The notes beneath the pieces were generated by a model. It saw only the letters and a list, made by a program, of their open reading frames with translations, did not search any database and was not told where the DNA came from. The translations under genes were made by a program, and so were the position numbers. This document shows, in pieces, positions 54,056 to 62,741 of a stretch of DNA of 64,000 nt; positions within the stretch are counted from its first letter, which is position 1, and each line of letters opens with the position of its first letter. Source of the stretch: Parabacteroides sp. FAFU027 (lineage in GTDB: Bacteria; Bacteroidota; Bacteroidia; Bacteroidales; UBA7332); assembly GCF_022808675.1 (NCBI RefSeq), contig NZ_JAKZKV010000007.1, positions 1 to 64,000 of the forward strand. Direction: 5' to 3'.

Positions 54056-54297
54056 ACGCGAGGGGGTCGCTCGGAAATGCAAGGGAGTCACGTAGAAATG
54101 CCCCGTCGGCATGCAGAAATGTGAGAGAGGCGTGCAGAAATGCATCAGCGGCACCCGGAAATGCGAGGGAGTCACGCAGAAATGCCCCGTCGGCATGCAG
54201 AAATGCGAGAGAGGCACGCAGAAATGCTCCGTCGGCATGCAGAAATGCGAGGGAGGCGTGCAGAAATGCATCAGCGGCACGCAGAAATGTGAGGGAG
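54056..54297. repeat. Tandem array, exact 21-bp period, 11 units, inside the efflux operon
   Basis: The marker GAAATG occurs at 54074, 54095, 54116, 54137, 54158, 54179, 54200, 54221, 54242, 54263 and 54284, exactly 21 bp apart, with no indel. The consensus core is GCAGAAATGCGAGGGAGGC, and many units carry the small dyad GCAT-GCAGAA-ATGC. It is unrelated in sequence to the arrays at 26516 and 57415 but has the same period. Confidence 0.9.
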
Positions 54298-54374
54298 ACT
54301 GACTCCCTGCCATTTTTCAGTGCCGCTACCAAAGTCCTGACTCTTTTATCTCATGGTCTTTAATCTAAAAAAAT

Positions 54375-55622
54375 ATGACCGAAACAAAACTATACCGCTT
54401 TCTGCGGACCGTGATTGCCGACATCTTCTCTGTCTGGTTTAAGGAGCTGAAAAGTGTCTTTTCCGATGCAGGGGTAATCATATTCTTTTTGGTGGTTCCC
54501 TTCGGATACCCGCTGCTCTATTCCTACATGTACAATAACGAAATGGTACGTGAGGTTCCCATGGTGGTAGTGGATCAGAATCGCTCCTCTATGAGCCGGG
54601 ACTTCATCCGCCGTATTGACGGAACCCCTGATGTACATGTCGTTTCCCGCTGTACGGAAGTGAGTGAAGGACAGGAACTGATGCACCGTCGTCAGGCGTA
54701 TGGTATCCTGCTTATTCCCGAAGATTTCAGCCGGAACATTGCCCGGGGAGAACAATCGACCGTCTCGCTCTACAGCGACATGAGCAGTATGCTCTTTTAC
54801 AAAGCGATGCTCACGGCCTCTACCGATGTTTCGATGAAGATGGGTAAAGAAATACAGGTACGCAATCTGGGTAACGTTACCCAAACCCAGGGCGACCGTA
54901 TCACTACACCTGCCGGATACGATTGGGTGCCGATGTTTAACCCGCAAGTGGGATTTGGTTCGGCTATGGTGCCGGCTATTCTGATATTGATTATCCAGCA
55001 GACACTTTTACTGGGTGTGGGTATGCTCACCGGAACCAGCCGCAATCATGCAAACCGTACCTTCCCGCTCGAATTCGGACATCATCATTTCATCGGGAGC
55101 CTGCGTATTGTAACGGGAAAAGCGCTGTGCTATTTCATGATCTATGCACCGGTGTGTGCGTGGGTACTACGTGGCGTGCCTTCTATCTTCGACTTCCCGA
55201 TGGTGGGGCATCCGGGACAGATTATGCTCTTTCTGCTGCCATACCTGTTGTCGGCTATCTTCTTTGCCATCACACTGGCAGGGGTGATTCGTGACCGGGA
55301 AACGCCAATGCTGATTTTTGTCTTTACCTCCGTTCCTCTGCTCTTTCTGGCGGGGGTATCGTGGCCGCAGGCGGCAATTCCGGTTGGATGGAAATGGTTT
55401 TCCTATCTCTTCCCTTCTACTTTTGGAATTCAGGGTTTCTTGAAACTAAGTACAATGGGGGCTGACCTTCATCAAATCCGTTTCGAATACATTGCCCTAT
55501 GGGTCCAAACTTTTGTCTTCTTCACCACAGCGTGCATCTCGTATCACTTTGTGATTACGGGTAATAAACTGAAAAGGCTCCGTGCCATGCGCATGCTGAA
55601 AAGGATTAATCTAATCCGATAA
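54375..55622 (+). CDS. ABC-2-type permease, second of two
   Basis: 415 residues, same architecture as the first permease: membrane segment about 33-55, external part with EVPMVVVDQNRSSMSRDFIRRID and AYGILLIPEDFSRNI, then five segments (about 198-400). It most likely forms a heterodimer with the first permease. It is the last gene of the TolC-HlyD-permease-permease operon. An ATPase must come from elsewhere, or the pair works in an unknown way. Confidence 0.9.
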   Translation: MTETKLYRFLRTVIADIFSVWFKELKSVFSDAGVIIFFLVVPFGYPLLYSYMYNNEMVREVPMVVVDQNRSSMSRDFIRRIDGTPDVHVVSRCTEVSEGQELMHRRQAYGILLIPEDFSRNIARGEQSTVSLYSDMSSMLFYKAMLTASTDVSMKMGKEIQVRNLGNVTQTQGDRITTPAGYDWVPMFNPQVGFGSAMVPAILILIIQQTLLLGVGMLTGTSRNHANRTFPLEFGHHHFIGSLRIVTGKALCYFMIYAPVCAWVLRGVPSIFDFPMVGHPGQIMLFLLPYLLSAIFFAITLAGVIRDRETPMLIFVFTSVPLLFLAGVSWPQAAIPVGWKWFSYLFPSTFGIQGFLKLSTMGADLHQIRFEYIALWVQTFVFFTTACISYHFVITGNKLKRLRAMRMLKRINLIR

Positions 55623-55691
55623 AAGACTTTTGAAAGTGACTATATTTAGTTTCTTGATTAATGCACGCCGGTCTGCGAAAGTGGGTCGGCG

Positions 55692-56336
55692 TTATTTTTT
55701 GGGAGGTAAGGTAAAACGGATGGGAAGGGTGTATTTTACAGGAACTGCTTTCCCGCCTTGTTTTCCCGGAATCCATTTGGGCATTATTGAAATAAGACGA
55801 ACTGCTTCAGCATCGAGTCGTGGATTAATGCCCCGCACGACATTAATATCTGAAATTGCACCATCTTTGTTTATCACAAATGTACATATGACCATCCCTT
55901 CTACTTTATTCATCTTGTCTAATGGTGGGTAAAATGGTGGATAGATAAGTTTTTTATCAATAAATTGATTCATTGCATCTCGGCCTCCAGGAAACTCGGG
56001 CATTTGATCAACTATAATATATGGCCCATTATTGTCATCTGTATTTTCTACACGAGCTAGACCTGCAATTGAATAACAAGCAAAAACGTGTGAGCCATCA
56101 TTTTCTTCTGAATCATTATCGCTTCGTCTTTCTTTTGCTGAATCTGACTTTTGTTTATCCAACGCTTTTTCTGGATTCTTTCCTGTCTTTACATTACAAG
56201 CGGTTACACCCACAATCAACGCACCCACCATCAACTTGGGACGTACAAACATACTCCACCCTCCCGACTTATCAGCCAAATAAGAGAAGAGACGAAACAA
56301 CAGATGAAAGGTATGGAACTGGATTTTTCTGGACAT
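55692..56336 (-). CDS. TonB-like protein, single C-terminal domain, 214 aa
   Basis: A hydrophobic anchor around residues 30-47 (FVRPKLMVGALIVGVTAC) is followed by a charged linker and a TonB C-terminal domain (MPEFPGGRDAMNQFIDKKLIYPP ... VEGMVICTFVINKDGAISDINVVRGINPRLDAEAVRLI). It probably passes proton-motive energy to an outer-membrane transporter, or has a related structural role. It starts 3 nt after the stop of the related upstream gene; the N-terminal anchor and the TonB domain are alike in both. Confidence 0.85.
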   Translation of the reverse strand: MSRKIQFHTFHLLFRLFSYLADKSGGWSMFVRPKLMVGALIVGVTACNVKTGKNPEKALDKQKSDSAKERRSDNDSEENDGSHVFACYSIAGLARVENTDDNNGPYIIVDQMPEFPGGRDAMNQFIDKKLIYPPFYPPLDKMNKVEGMVICTFVINKDGAISDINVVRGINPRLDAEAVRLISIMPKWIPGKQGGKAVPVKYTLPIRFTLPPKK

Positions 56337-56339
56337 GGG

Positions 56340-57338
56340 TTATTTCTTTTTATGGGGTGGTGTAAAACGGATGGGAAGGGTATATTTTACCGGAACTGCT
56401 TTGCCTCCTTGCATTCCGGGTTTCCATTTAGGAAAAGTCTTTATAATTCGTACTGCTTCTTCATCAAGTAATGGATCTAGCCCCCTTACAATCTTAATAT
56501 CTGAAATTACTCCTTCTTTACTTACAAGGAACTCACAGAGGACTGTTCCTTTTATATTTGAATCAAGCAGTTCTTTTGGATAAATAATATGCTCATGAAT
56601 ATAATCCATCATTGCTTCATTTCCTTTTGGAAATTCTGGCATACTTTCAAAGATTAATATTGGCTCTGGAATATCGTTATTATCGGAGATAGTTGAATCT
56701 TTTTTATATATAACAGTATCAGATAGAACGACAGAATTCTTTTGAGTCTTGGAGTTTGTCGGTGTTGAAGATTTATACGTCTCCTTTGGAATTGTAAATC
56801 GGATAGGTAATGTGAAACGAAGTGGAGAAATATCTTTACTGTCTTTATTCCATTTCCATCTTGGAAAAGATTTAATTACCCTTACAGCCTCTTCATTAAG
56901 CAATGGATGGACGCCTTTAATGATTTGTACGTCTGAGATTAAACCACTTTTGTCAACGAAAAAATTGTTGATAACCAACCCTTCTATTTTCTTTTCAATA
57001 GCTTCTTTTGGGTATACCATGTTTTTTGAAAGGAACATCATCATACTATCTATTCCACCGGGATATTCAGGCATGTCTACCATATAACAAGTAGGCATAA
57101 TTTCTTCCTTTATCATTCCCGAATCCGGAACTACAGTCTGTGCCGGAGGTGTTTTTTCATCTTCATAAGGCTTTTGCGCAACCGCTTTTTCCGGTAAAAC
57201 CAATCCCAACGAAAGAATAATTGAACCCACCATCAGCTTCGGACGTACAAACAGTGCAGCGCCATTCGTGCGGTCGGCAAAATAGGTCAACAGGCGAAAG
57301 GTAAAACAGAGGAAATGGTATTTGGATGAAGGTGTCAT
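56340..57338 (-). CDS. TonB-like protein with two tandem C-terminal domains, 332 aa
   Basis: Same anchor as its neighbour (FVRPKLMVGSIILSLGL, about 30-46). The first TonB domain spans about 85-185 (MPEYPGGIDSMMMF ... VINNFFVDKSGLISDVQIIKG ... LPIRFTIP) and the second about 230-328 (MPEFPKGNEAMMDY ... LCEFLVSKEGVISDIKIVRG ... LPIRFTPP). Two copies in one chain are unusual. The second copy is closer to the single domain of the downstream gene. A TATCTTTG box lies at 57362-57369. Confidence 0.85.
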   Translation of the reverse strand: MTPSSKYHFLCFTFRLLTYFADRTNGAALFVRPKLMVGSIILSLGLVLPEKAVAQKPYEDEKTPPAQTVVPDSGMIKEEIMPTCYMVDMPEYPGGIDSMMMFLSKNMVYPKEAIEKKIEGLVINNFFVDKSGLISDVQIIKGVHPLLNEEAVRVIKSFPRWKWNKDSKDISPLRFTLPIRFTIPKETYKSSTPTNSKTQKNSVVLSDTVIYKKDSTISDNNDIPEPILIFESMPEFPKGNEAMMDYIHEHIIYPKELLDSNIKGTVLCEFLVSKEGVISDIKIVRGLDPLLDEEAVRIIKTFPKWKPGMQGGKAVPVKYTLPIRFTPPHKKK

Positions 57339-57361
57339 ATAAATTCTATTTTTGAAGAAAT

Positions 57362-57369
57362 CAAAGATA
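57362..57369 (-). promoter_or_regulatory. -7 box of the TonB-like gene pair
   Basis: TATCTTTG on the minus strand, 23 bases before the ATG. The expected -33 region lies about 20 bp from the edge of the 21-bp array at 57415. Confidence 0.5.
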
Positions 57370-57414
57370 GTTAAATAACGATTAAAGGCTATATATCAGT
57401 ATCTAAATTGTAGT

Positions 57415-57561
57415 TATTCTACGACAGCCGGTAGAAAAACTACGAGAGCCAGTAGTAGCTTCACGACAGCTGGTAGAAGAACCACGAGAGGTGGTAGTAG
57501 CTTCACGAGAGCCGGTAGAAGAACCACGAGAGCCGGTAGTAGCGTTACGAGAGCCGGTAGA
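57415..57561. repeat. Tandem array, exact 21-bp period, 7 units, same unit as at 26516
   Basis: On the + strand the landmark GGTAG ends at 57434, 57455, 57476, 57497, 57518, 57539 and 57560. Read on the minus strand the unit is CTACCGGCTCTCGTGAAGCT plus one base, alternating with CTACCGGCTCTCGTGGTTCT. It begins 14 nt after the sbcC stop and ends close to the TonB-gene promoter. Confidence 0.9.
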
Positions 57562-57574
57562 AGCACCACCATTC

Positions 57575-60500
57575 TCATACAATCTCCACCGCACTCACGC
57601 CGTTGCTGCGCTTCTTCACCACGATTTGAGTAGGAATACGTTCTTTGAGGCTGTCCACGTGCGAGATGATGCCGATCATCTTGCCTTGTGACTGAAGGGT
57701 TTCGAGGGTGGCAATCACCGTCTCCAGGGTATTGGCATCAAGCGTTCCGAAACCTTCGTCGATAAAGAGCGACCCGATGCGGACATTGCGGCTGGCGATG
57801 TCGGAAAGGCCGAGCGCCAATGCCAGGCTGATGAGGAACTTCTCACCCCCGCTGGAGGTCTCCACGTAACGCATTTCGTCGGTCTGGTCGTGGTCGATGA
57901 GGACAAATTGCAGCTCCTCACCCGCTTTATATTTGTCGCCCATATAGAGCGAATAGCGGTTGTTGAGTTTGGATAAATGGTGGTTAGCCAATCGAATGAG
58001 GTGCTTCAGGGTCAACCGCTGGATGTAGGTGTTGAACGAATCCTTTGAACCGCCCAACCGAGAGTAGAGGCTTTCCCATTTCCTGACTACCTTTTCTTGT
58101 GCATTGATTTTCTCCACTACCTCCTGATTTCGTAGCTGAATCTCACCGTCCTTGCGGAAACGCTCTGTGATTTCGCCCAACTGCTTTTGCATCGCACCGC
58201 GATCAGCTTCGCACTGCTGTTTTTGTGCCAATGCCTCTTCGGCAGACTGTTCGAAGTTTTTATTTTGCAAGTGAGAATCCGACTCCGACTGTCGCTGCTT
58301 TTCGAGGGTAATGAGTTCCAATGCGGTATCGTCAAGCTGCTTTTTAAGCACATCAAGTTGTCGCTTCCGCTCATCGGAGAGCAAGGCCTCCTCCACCGCT
58401 GCCCGGGTGAGAAACGGCGTATCGGAGAGCTGTGCAGCCAGTTGCTGCTGCAAGGTATCGTAATTCTCTTTTTGTGTCAATGAATCCTTCGAAAGCGTCT
58501 CCAGTTCGGTGCGGGTAGCAAGCAGTTTTTCCTGAATCACACTCCGTTGGTCAGTGGCCGACTTCAACTGTTGCTGCGCCAATTGCACTTGTCGGGTCAA
58601 CTCCTCCCGCTGCTTTTCCACCGACAGTTCTTTCGGTAAAATGGAGATCCGCTGCTGCTCCTTTTCGGTAAATTGAACTGTCAACTCATCGTATTGCTTT
58701 TGCAATTGTTGCAGGGCGGTCTCTTTTTCGGCAGCCAGTTCACCCTGTGATTTCAGTTCGGCAGCCAGTGTATGGATGTCCGTCAAAAGCTTATTTTGCA
58801 ACGTGGACTGTTCCTTATATTGACTAATGCGTTTTTGCAGACTGGCAATAAACGACTCGGTCTCTTCCACCTGCGGCAATGCGAATCCGTATTTGTCAAT
58901 ACTTTCCGTCAATTGATTGACCACGATTGCCAACTCCGACTGCAATCGCTCCGCCTCTTTCTGGTCAGTTTCCAGTTGTTGCTTCAACGCCGATTGCTTT
59001 CCCCGAAGCTCCGTCCCGTTATTGGTGATATCGGCAAATTCATTGGAGAGTGTCTGAATGTCGGACTGTAACTTTTCCCGCTCCTTCTGTAGCTGTTGCG
59101 CTCCGGCAATCTGCCCCTCCAGGGTCTGCAATGCCTGATTAGCCTCAACCAATCCGGCAGCCAGAGTTTCTTTATCGGTGATTGCAAAGGAAACATTTCC
59201 GGCCTGAAAATCGGCTTCCAATTGCGCCTGTTGTGCGGCCAGTTGTGCTGATTGCGTTGTGCCTGACTCGATACGAGCCTGCACGGCTGCGACATTTGCC
59301 GAAATGGCATTCAGTTCGTTTTGCCGCTTTTCGACCAAAGCTTTTTCCTCCGCGACTTGCTTCTGCGTGGCAGTTAGCTCCAACCCGGCGTACTGCTTCA
59401 CATAAGGGTGAACGGTGGAACCACAAAGGGCGCAAGGCTCTCCTTCCACCAGCTTTTTCCGTTCCTCTTCGTAGCTTTTGATGCGTGATTCTAGCTCCAG
59501 AATCTGCTCCGACTTCTGCATCAATGCTTTGGCATTTCCCAACGCCTCTTGCTGTCTCTTTTGTTGCGATTGAAGCGTTTTCTGATTTTCCATTTGCACC
59601 TTCAATCCTTCATCCAGCTCTTTTTTCTGCTGAGATAAACTCAGAAAAGAAGCCGATATCTGCTGCAAACGGCCAAACAAGGCCTGCTTAGCCACCCATT
59701 CATCCTTCTGCTTCAGGTATTGTTCCAACGGATGCTTTTCGAGCGTTTCGGCCAGCGACTTTTCCTTCGTTTGCGATTCTGCTAATTGCGTCTTCCTGGT
59801 CGAATATTCTGCCAGAAGTTTCGCGATTTGCTCATCGACCGATTGCAGCAGCTTGCCGTTTTCCTCCAGACGGGAAACGGTTTTCACCTGTTGCATGGCC
59901 AGTTGTGAACGGATGCTGAAGTGCTTCACCCATTCTGCCAGCGAAGTTTCGATTTCGGGTAAATCCTTTTCTGATTGCAAAAAAGCCTCTACCTCTTTCA
60001 GTTGAGCCTGATATTGGGTAAATACCGACTGTTTGGTGGAAATATTCTTCTGCAAGAGGTCTAATGCTTGAGCGTCCGCCTTCTTCGCATCACCGGTTCG
60101 GGTGATTTGCTCCCCGATGCTACGAAGTTCAGTATCGAGTTGCGTCACTTTATCCAGTTGCGGTTGCCAGTTGCGGAAATGCTCTTCGGCGGTCTGATGG
60201 GCCGATTGCTTTTGCTGCAATTCTCCGTCAGCATTCTTCAACTGCACGGATTGTTCCTCCTGTTGCTGCAAAAGTTGTCTGTTCCGCTCCTGCTTCCGTT
60301 GCAACTCGGTTTCGGTGCGTTGCAGTTCTGTAATCAACGGTTTGAAAGGTTCCGCCTTTTGATGGGTTTCAAGGGCCAGCAATTCCGGCTGTAGCTGTTC
60401 ACTTCGGGTAGTGAGTTCCACCTGGCGGGCGGCAAGTTGTTGCTTCCGGGCCGTTAATTTTTCCTCCGCTTCGTACCAGGCGACCATCCGGTTGGCTTCT

Positions 60501-61234
60501 TGCCATAAAGTATCCGACGCTTTTACTTCGTCATTTAGAAGGACCTGACGACTCGTCAATTCTGTTCGTTGCTCCTCTGTCAGCAGGTCTGCATTATTGA
60601 TTTTGGATTTGATGGCATCGAGGGAGCTGCTTTCCGCGTTGATACGGCTGCGTACCGCCTCCCCGATTTTCTTATAAATCTCCTGTCCGGTGATTTGCTC
60701 CAGCAAAGCCCCTTTTTCCGATTGTTTGGCTGACAGGAAAGCGGCAAACTCGCCCTGTGCCAGCATCACCGAGCGGAGAAACTGCTTGTAGTTGAGCTGG
60801 GTAATCTCTTCGATTTTCTGCTCCTTCTCGCTCTTCTTCTCGGCGATGATGGTTCCGTCTGTCAGGTTCTTGAGCTGGACGGTTTCAATCGGCTTCGTGA
60901 GGCGGACACCCCCCTTGCGGGTCAGTCGAATGGACCAAAACGCTTCGTATTTCGCATCGTTGGTCTCGAATGTTACCCGTGTAAAGGCGTCTTCTGCTCC
61001 GCGGCTCACCACATCTACTAATCCGGTCGCAGCCTGCGACTGGTTGAATCGCGGCACATCGTGATAGAGTGCGATGGTAATGGCATCGAGTATGGTGGTC
61101 TTTCCCGCACCCGTCGGTCCGGTAATCCCGAAGAGGCCGACACCGCGGAATTTTTCGCCCTCGAAGTCAATCTCCACGGGGGATGCTGACTTCAGCGAAT
61201 TGATATTTTGTAATTCTATGCGAATGATTTTCAT
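57575..61234 (-). CDS. sbcC: Exonuclease subunit SbcC (Rad50-like ATPase)
   Basis: 1219 residues. Walker A GPTGAGKTT at 39-47, two long coiled-coil arms rich in Gln and Glu (about 190-590 and 620-1030) meeting at a zinc hook CALC near residue 600, then the signature SSGGEKFLISLALALG and Walker B SLFIDEGFGTLD near the end. With SbcD it forms the nuclease that opens hairpins and processes DNA ends, relevant in a region rich in palindromes. It lies 100 nt downstream of sbcD. Confidence 0.96.
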   Translation of the reverse strand: MKIIRIELQNINSLKSASPVEIDFEGEKFRGVGLFGITGPTGAGKTTILDAITIALYHDVPRFNQSQAATGLVDVVSRGAEDAFTRVTFETNDAKYEAFWSIRLTRKGGVRLTKPIETVQLKNLTDGTIIAEKKSEKEQKIEEITQLNYKQFLRSVMLAQGEFAAFLSAKQSEKGALLEQITGQEIYKKIGEAVRSRINAESSSLDAIKSKINNADLLTEEQRTELTSRQVLLNDEVKASDTLWQEANRMVAWYEAEEKLTARKQQLAARQVELTTRSEQLQPELLALETHQKAEPFKPLITELQRTETELQRKQERNRQLLQQQEEQSVQLKNADGELQQKQSAHQTAEEHFRNWQPQLDKVTQLDTELRSIGEQITRTGDAKKADAQALDLLQKNISTKQSVFTQYQAQLKEVEAFLQSEKDLPEIETSLAEWVKHFSIRSQLAMQQVKTVSRLEENGKLLQSVDEQIAKLLAEYSTRKTQLAESQTKEKSLAETLEKHPLEQYLKQKDEWVAKQALFGRLQQISASFLSLSQQKKELDEGLKVQMENQKTLQSQQKRQQEALGNAKALMQKSEQILELESRIKSYEEERKKLVEGEPCALCGSTVHPYVKQYAGLELTATQKQVAEEKALVEKRQNELNAISANVAAVQARIESGTTQSAQLAAQQAQLEADFQAGNVSFAITDKETLAAGLVEANQALQTLEGQIAGAQQLQKEREKLQSDIQTLSNEFADITNNGTELRGKQSALKQQLETDQKEAERLQSELAIVVNQLTESIDKYGFALPQVEETESFIASLQKRISQYKEQSTLQNKLLTDIHTLAAELKSQGELAAEKETALQQLQKQYDELTVQFTEKEQQRISILPKELSVEKQREELTRQVQLAQQQLKSATDQRSVIQEKLLATRTELETLSKDSLTQKENYDTLQQQLAAQLSDTPFLTRAAVEEALLSDERKRQLDVLKKQLDDTALELITLEKQRQSESDSHLQNKNFEQSAEEALAQKQQCEADRGAMQKQLGEITERFRKDGEIQLRNQEVVEKINAQEKVVRKWESLYSRLGGSKDSFNTYIQRLTLKHLIRLANHHLSKLNNRYSLYMGDKYKAGEELQFVLIDHDQTDEMRYVETSSGGEKFLISLALALGLSDIASRNVRIGSLFIDEGFGTLDANTLETVIATLETLQSQGKMIGIISHVDSLKERIPTQIVVKKRSNGVSAVEIV

Positions 61235-61252
61235 TGGAATTGTTTCTTTTAC

Positions 61253-61285
61253 AAACCTAACAGGTTTTCAAAACCTGTTAGGTTT
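61253..61285. repeat. AACCTAACAGG-family palindrome, copy 6
   Basis: AAACCTAACAGGTTTT and AAAACCTGTTAGGTTT around one C: perfect 16-base arms. It lies in the sbcD-sbcC gap. Compared with copies 1 and 2 the internal G:C pair is A:T on both sides. Confidence 0.7.
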
Positions 61286-61334
61286 TGGGTTATTCTGACG
61301 CGATTCATCGCATCCGAAAACAAATACAAACACC

Positions 61335-62543
61335 TCACTGCCCCTGTACCAATTGCAATATCTCGTGAAAGGCATCCACGATTTCGGGGTTTTGTTCCAA
61401 ATCGAAATCTTCCTCTTTACATTTCAGACGGAAAACTTCCACCGGATCCAGGTCATTGATATCCAGTTCCTGTTCGGCATATTGCCCTGCCCCATTGACC
61501 TCTTTCGTCTGGCTATAAGTTACCCGAAGCACCTCAACATTCAGCGGTTCAGCCACTTTGTTGATTTCAGTATAACTGAGAATTGCATCAGGTTTTCTTT
61601 CCAATATCACCTCTACCCAGGGAGTGAGGGCATGCTCTTGCTGTGCGATCAGTTGCAATTTCGCCACGCATTCGTCATACGTTCCCCGGATGCGGTTGAT
61701 GTGACGAAAAGCCGGAACCACAACGGGACTAATCTCTTTTATCTGAGCATCTTTTGTCTCGATAAGCAATACCTGTTTTTCCTGATTCACCTCGCTAAAG
61801 CTCAACGTCAGTGGCGAACCCGAATAGCGGATATGCTCCTTCCCTCCTACCTTTTGTGCTCGGTGCAAATGTCCCAACGCCATGTAGTCGAAGGTTTCGG
61901 GAAAATCCTCTGCTCCGATATCGCCCAGATTACCAACATAGATGCTCTGCTCGCTGTCCGATACCTTTCCGCCAATGGCAAAGAGGTGTCCCATCGCGAT
62001 AGTCAATGCTTTTTCCGGTTTATTCTCCTCGCAGATACGTGCCACGTCGTGGTAATGCCGCATAAGGGCCAGTTTGTAGCGCTCCGTAATCTGATCGAAG
62101 CTCTCTCCCGCCACAGCCCGACGAATATCCTGGTCACGCAGGAAAGGAACGGCAGCGACCTGAAGCTTTTCACCGTTGCACTCCACAGTAAACACCTCAT
62201 CGCACAATTCTTCAGTCGCCTTTCCCACCACTTGTACGGACAGTGCATGCAGCAACTCCTTCGGAGCATCGAGCGTACCCGGAGCATCGTGGTTTCCTCC
62301 GGTGATAAACACGGAATGACAATTCGTCTGACGCAGATTCACCAGAAAGTCATAGTAAAGCTTCAGGCTTTGGGCCGAGGGCGCTCCCGTATCGAATACA
62401 TCCCCCGCCAAAAGCAGCACATCAATCTGATTTTGTAAAATATAGTCTGACAGCCAGTGTAAAAAGAGCGAATGCTCCTCGTATTGGGAGTGTTCATGTA
62501 GCCGGTGGCCGAGGTGCCAGTCGGAAGTATGGAGTATTTTCAT
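61335..62543 (-). CDS. sbcD: Exonuclease subunit SbcD (Mre11-like nuclease)
   Basis: 402 residues with metallophosphoesterase motifs in order: HTSDWHLGH at 5-13, LLAGDVFDTG near 44-53, ITGGNHD near 80-86, MGHLF near 180 and ALGHLHRAQ near 222. The cap domain follows (EVNQEKQVLL ...). It is the nuclease partner of SbcC. The promoter TTTG, 19 bp, TAATTTTG lies at 62581-62611, giving one sbcD-sbcC operon interrupted by a palindrome. Confidence 0.96.
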   Translation of the reverse strand: MKILHTSDWHLGHRLHEHSQYEEHSLFLHWLSDYILQNQIDVLLLAGDVFDTGAPSAQSLKLYYDFLVNLRQTNCHSVFITGGNHDAPGTLDAPKELLHALSVQVVGKATEELCDEVFTVECNGEKLQVAAVPFLRDQDIRRAVAGESFDQITERYKLALMRHYHDVARICEENKPEKALTIAMGHLFAIGGKVSDSEQSIYVGNLGDIGAEDFPETFDYMALGHLHRAQKVGGKEHIRYSGSPLTLSFSEVNQEKQVLLIETKDAQIKEISPVVVPAFRHINRIRGTYDECVAKLQLIAQQEHALTPWVEVILERKPDAILSYTEINKVAEPLNVEVLRVTYSQTKEVNGAGQYAEQELDINDLDPVEVFRLKCKEEDFDLEQNPEIVDAFHEILQLVQGQ

Positions 62544-62580
62544 TATAGGATCAAATGAGGAGAATTTTTTTTGAGAAGAA

Positions 62581-62611
62581 CAAAATTACGGTTTTCGGAT
62601 GCAACAACAAA
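62581..62611 (-). promoter_or_regulatory. Promoter of sbcD-sbcC
   Basis: Minus strand: TTTG (62608-62611), 19 bp, TAATTTTG (62581-62588), ending 37 bases before the ATG. Confidence 0.65.
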
Positions 62612-62648
62612 TTAATTTACCGGAGAAAATGTCTTTACTTTTACCATG

Positions 62649-62683
62649 AAAAAAGCGGCTTCAGCCTATCGCTGAAACCGCTT
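62649..62683 (-). terminator. Terminator after the cold-shock gene
   Basis: Minus strand: AAGCGGTTTCAGC / GCTGAAGCCGCTT with a 5-nt loop, then a T run. Confidence 0.85.
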
Positions 62684-62741
62684 CAATGAGTATTTATAAC
62701 TCCGGATAAAACCGGAACTCTATTCTGTTATAAAAGAATGA

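Noticed and set aside
54039-54363. Several open frames on both strands through the 54-kb array (for example MQKCERG repeats)
   Set aside because: Open frames on both strands in several phases are an artefact of a 21-bp repeat; none has a signal, a plausible start region or conserved features outside the repeat.
61353-62438. 361-aa plus-strand open frame opposite sbcD
   Set aside because: Antisense shadow; the SbcD motifs on the other strand are unambiguous.
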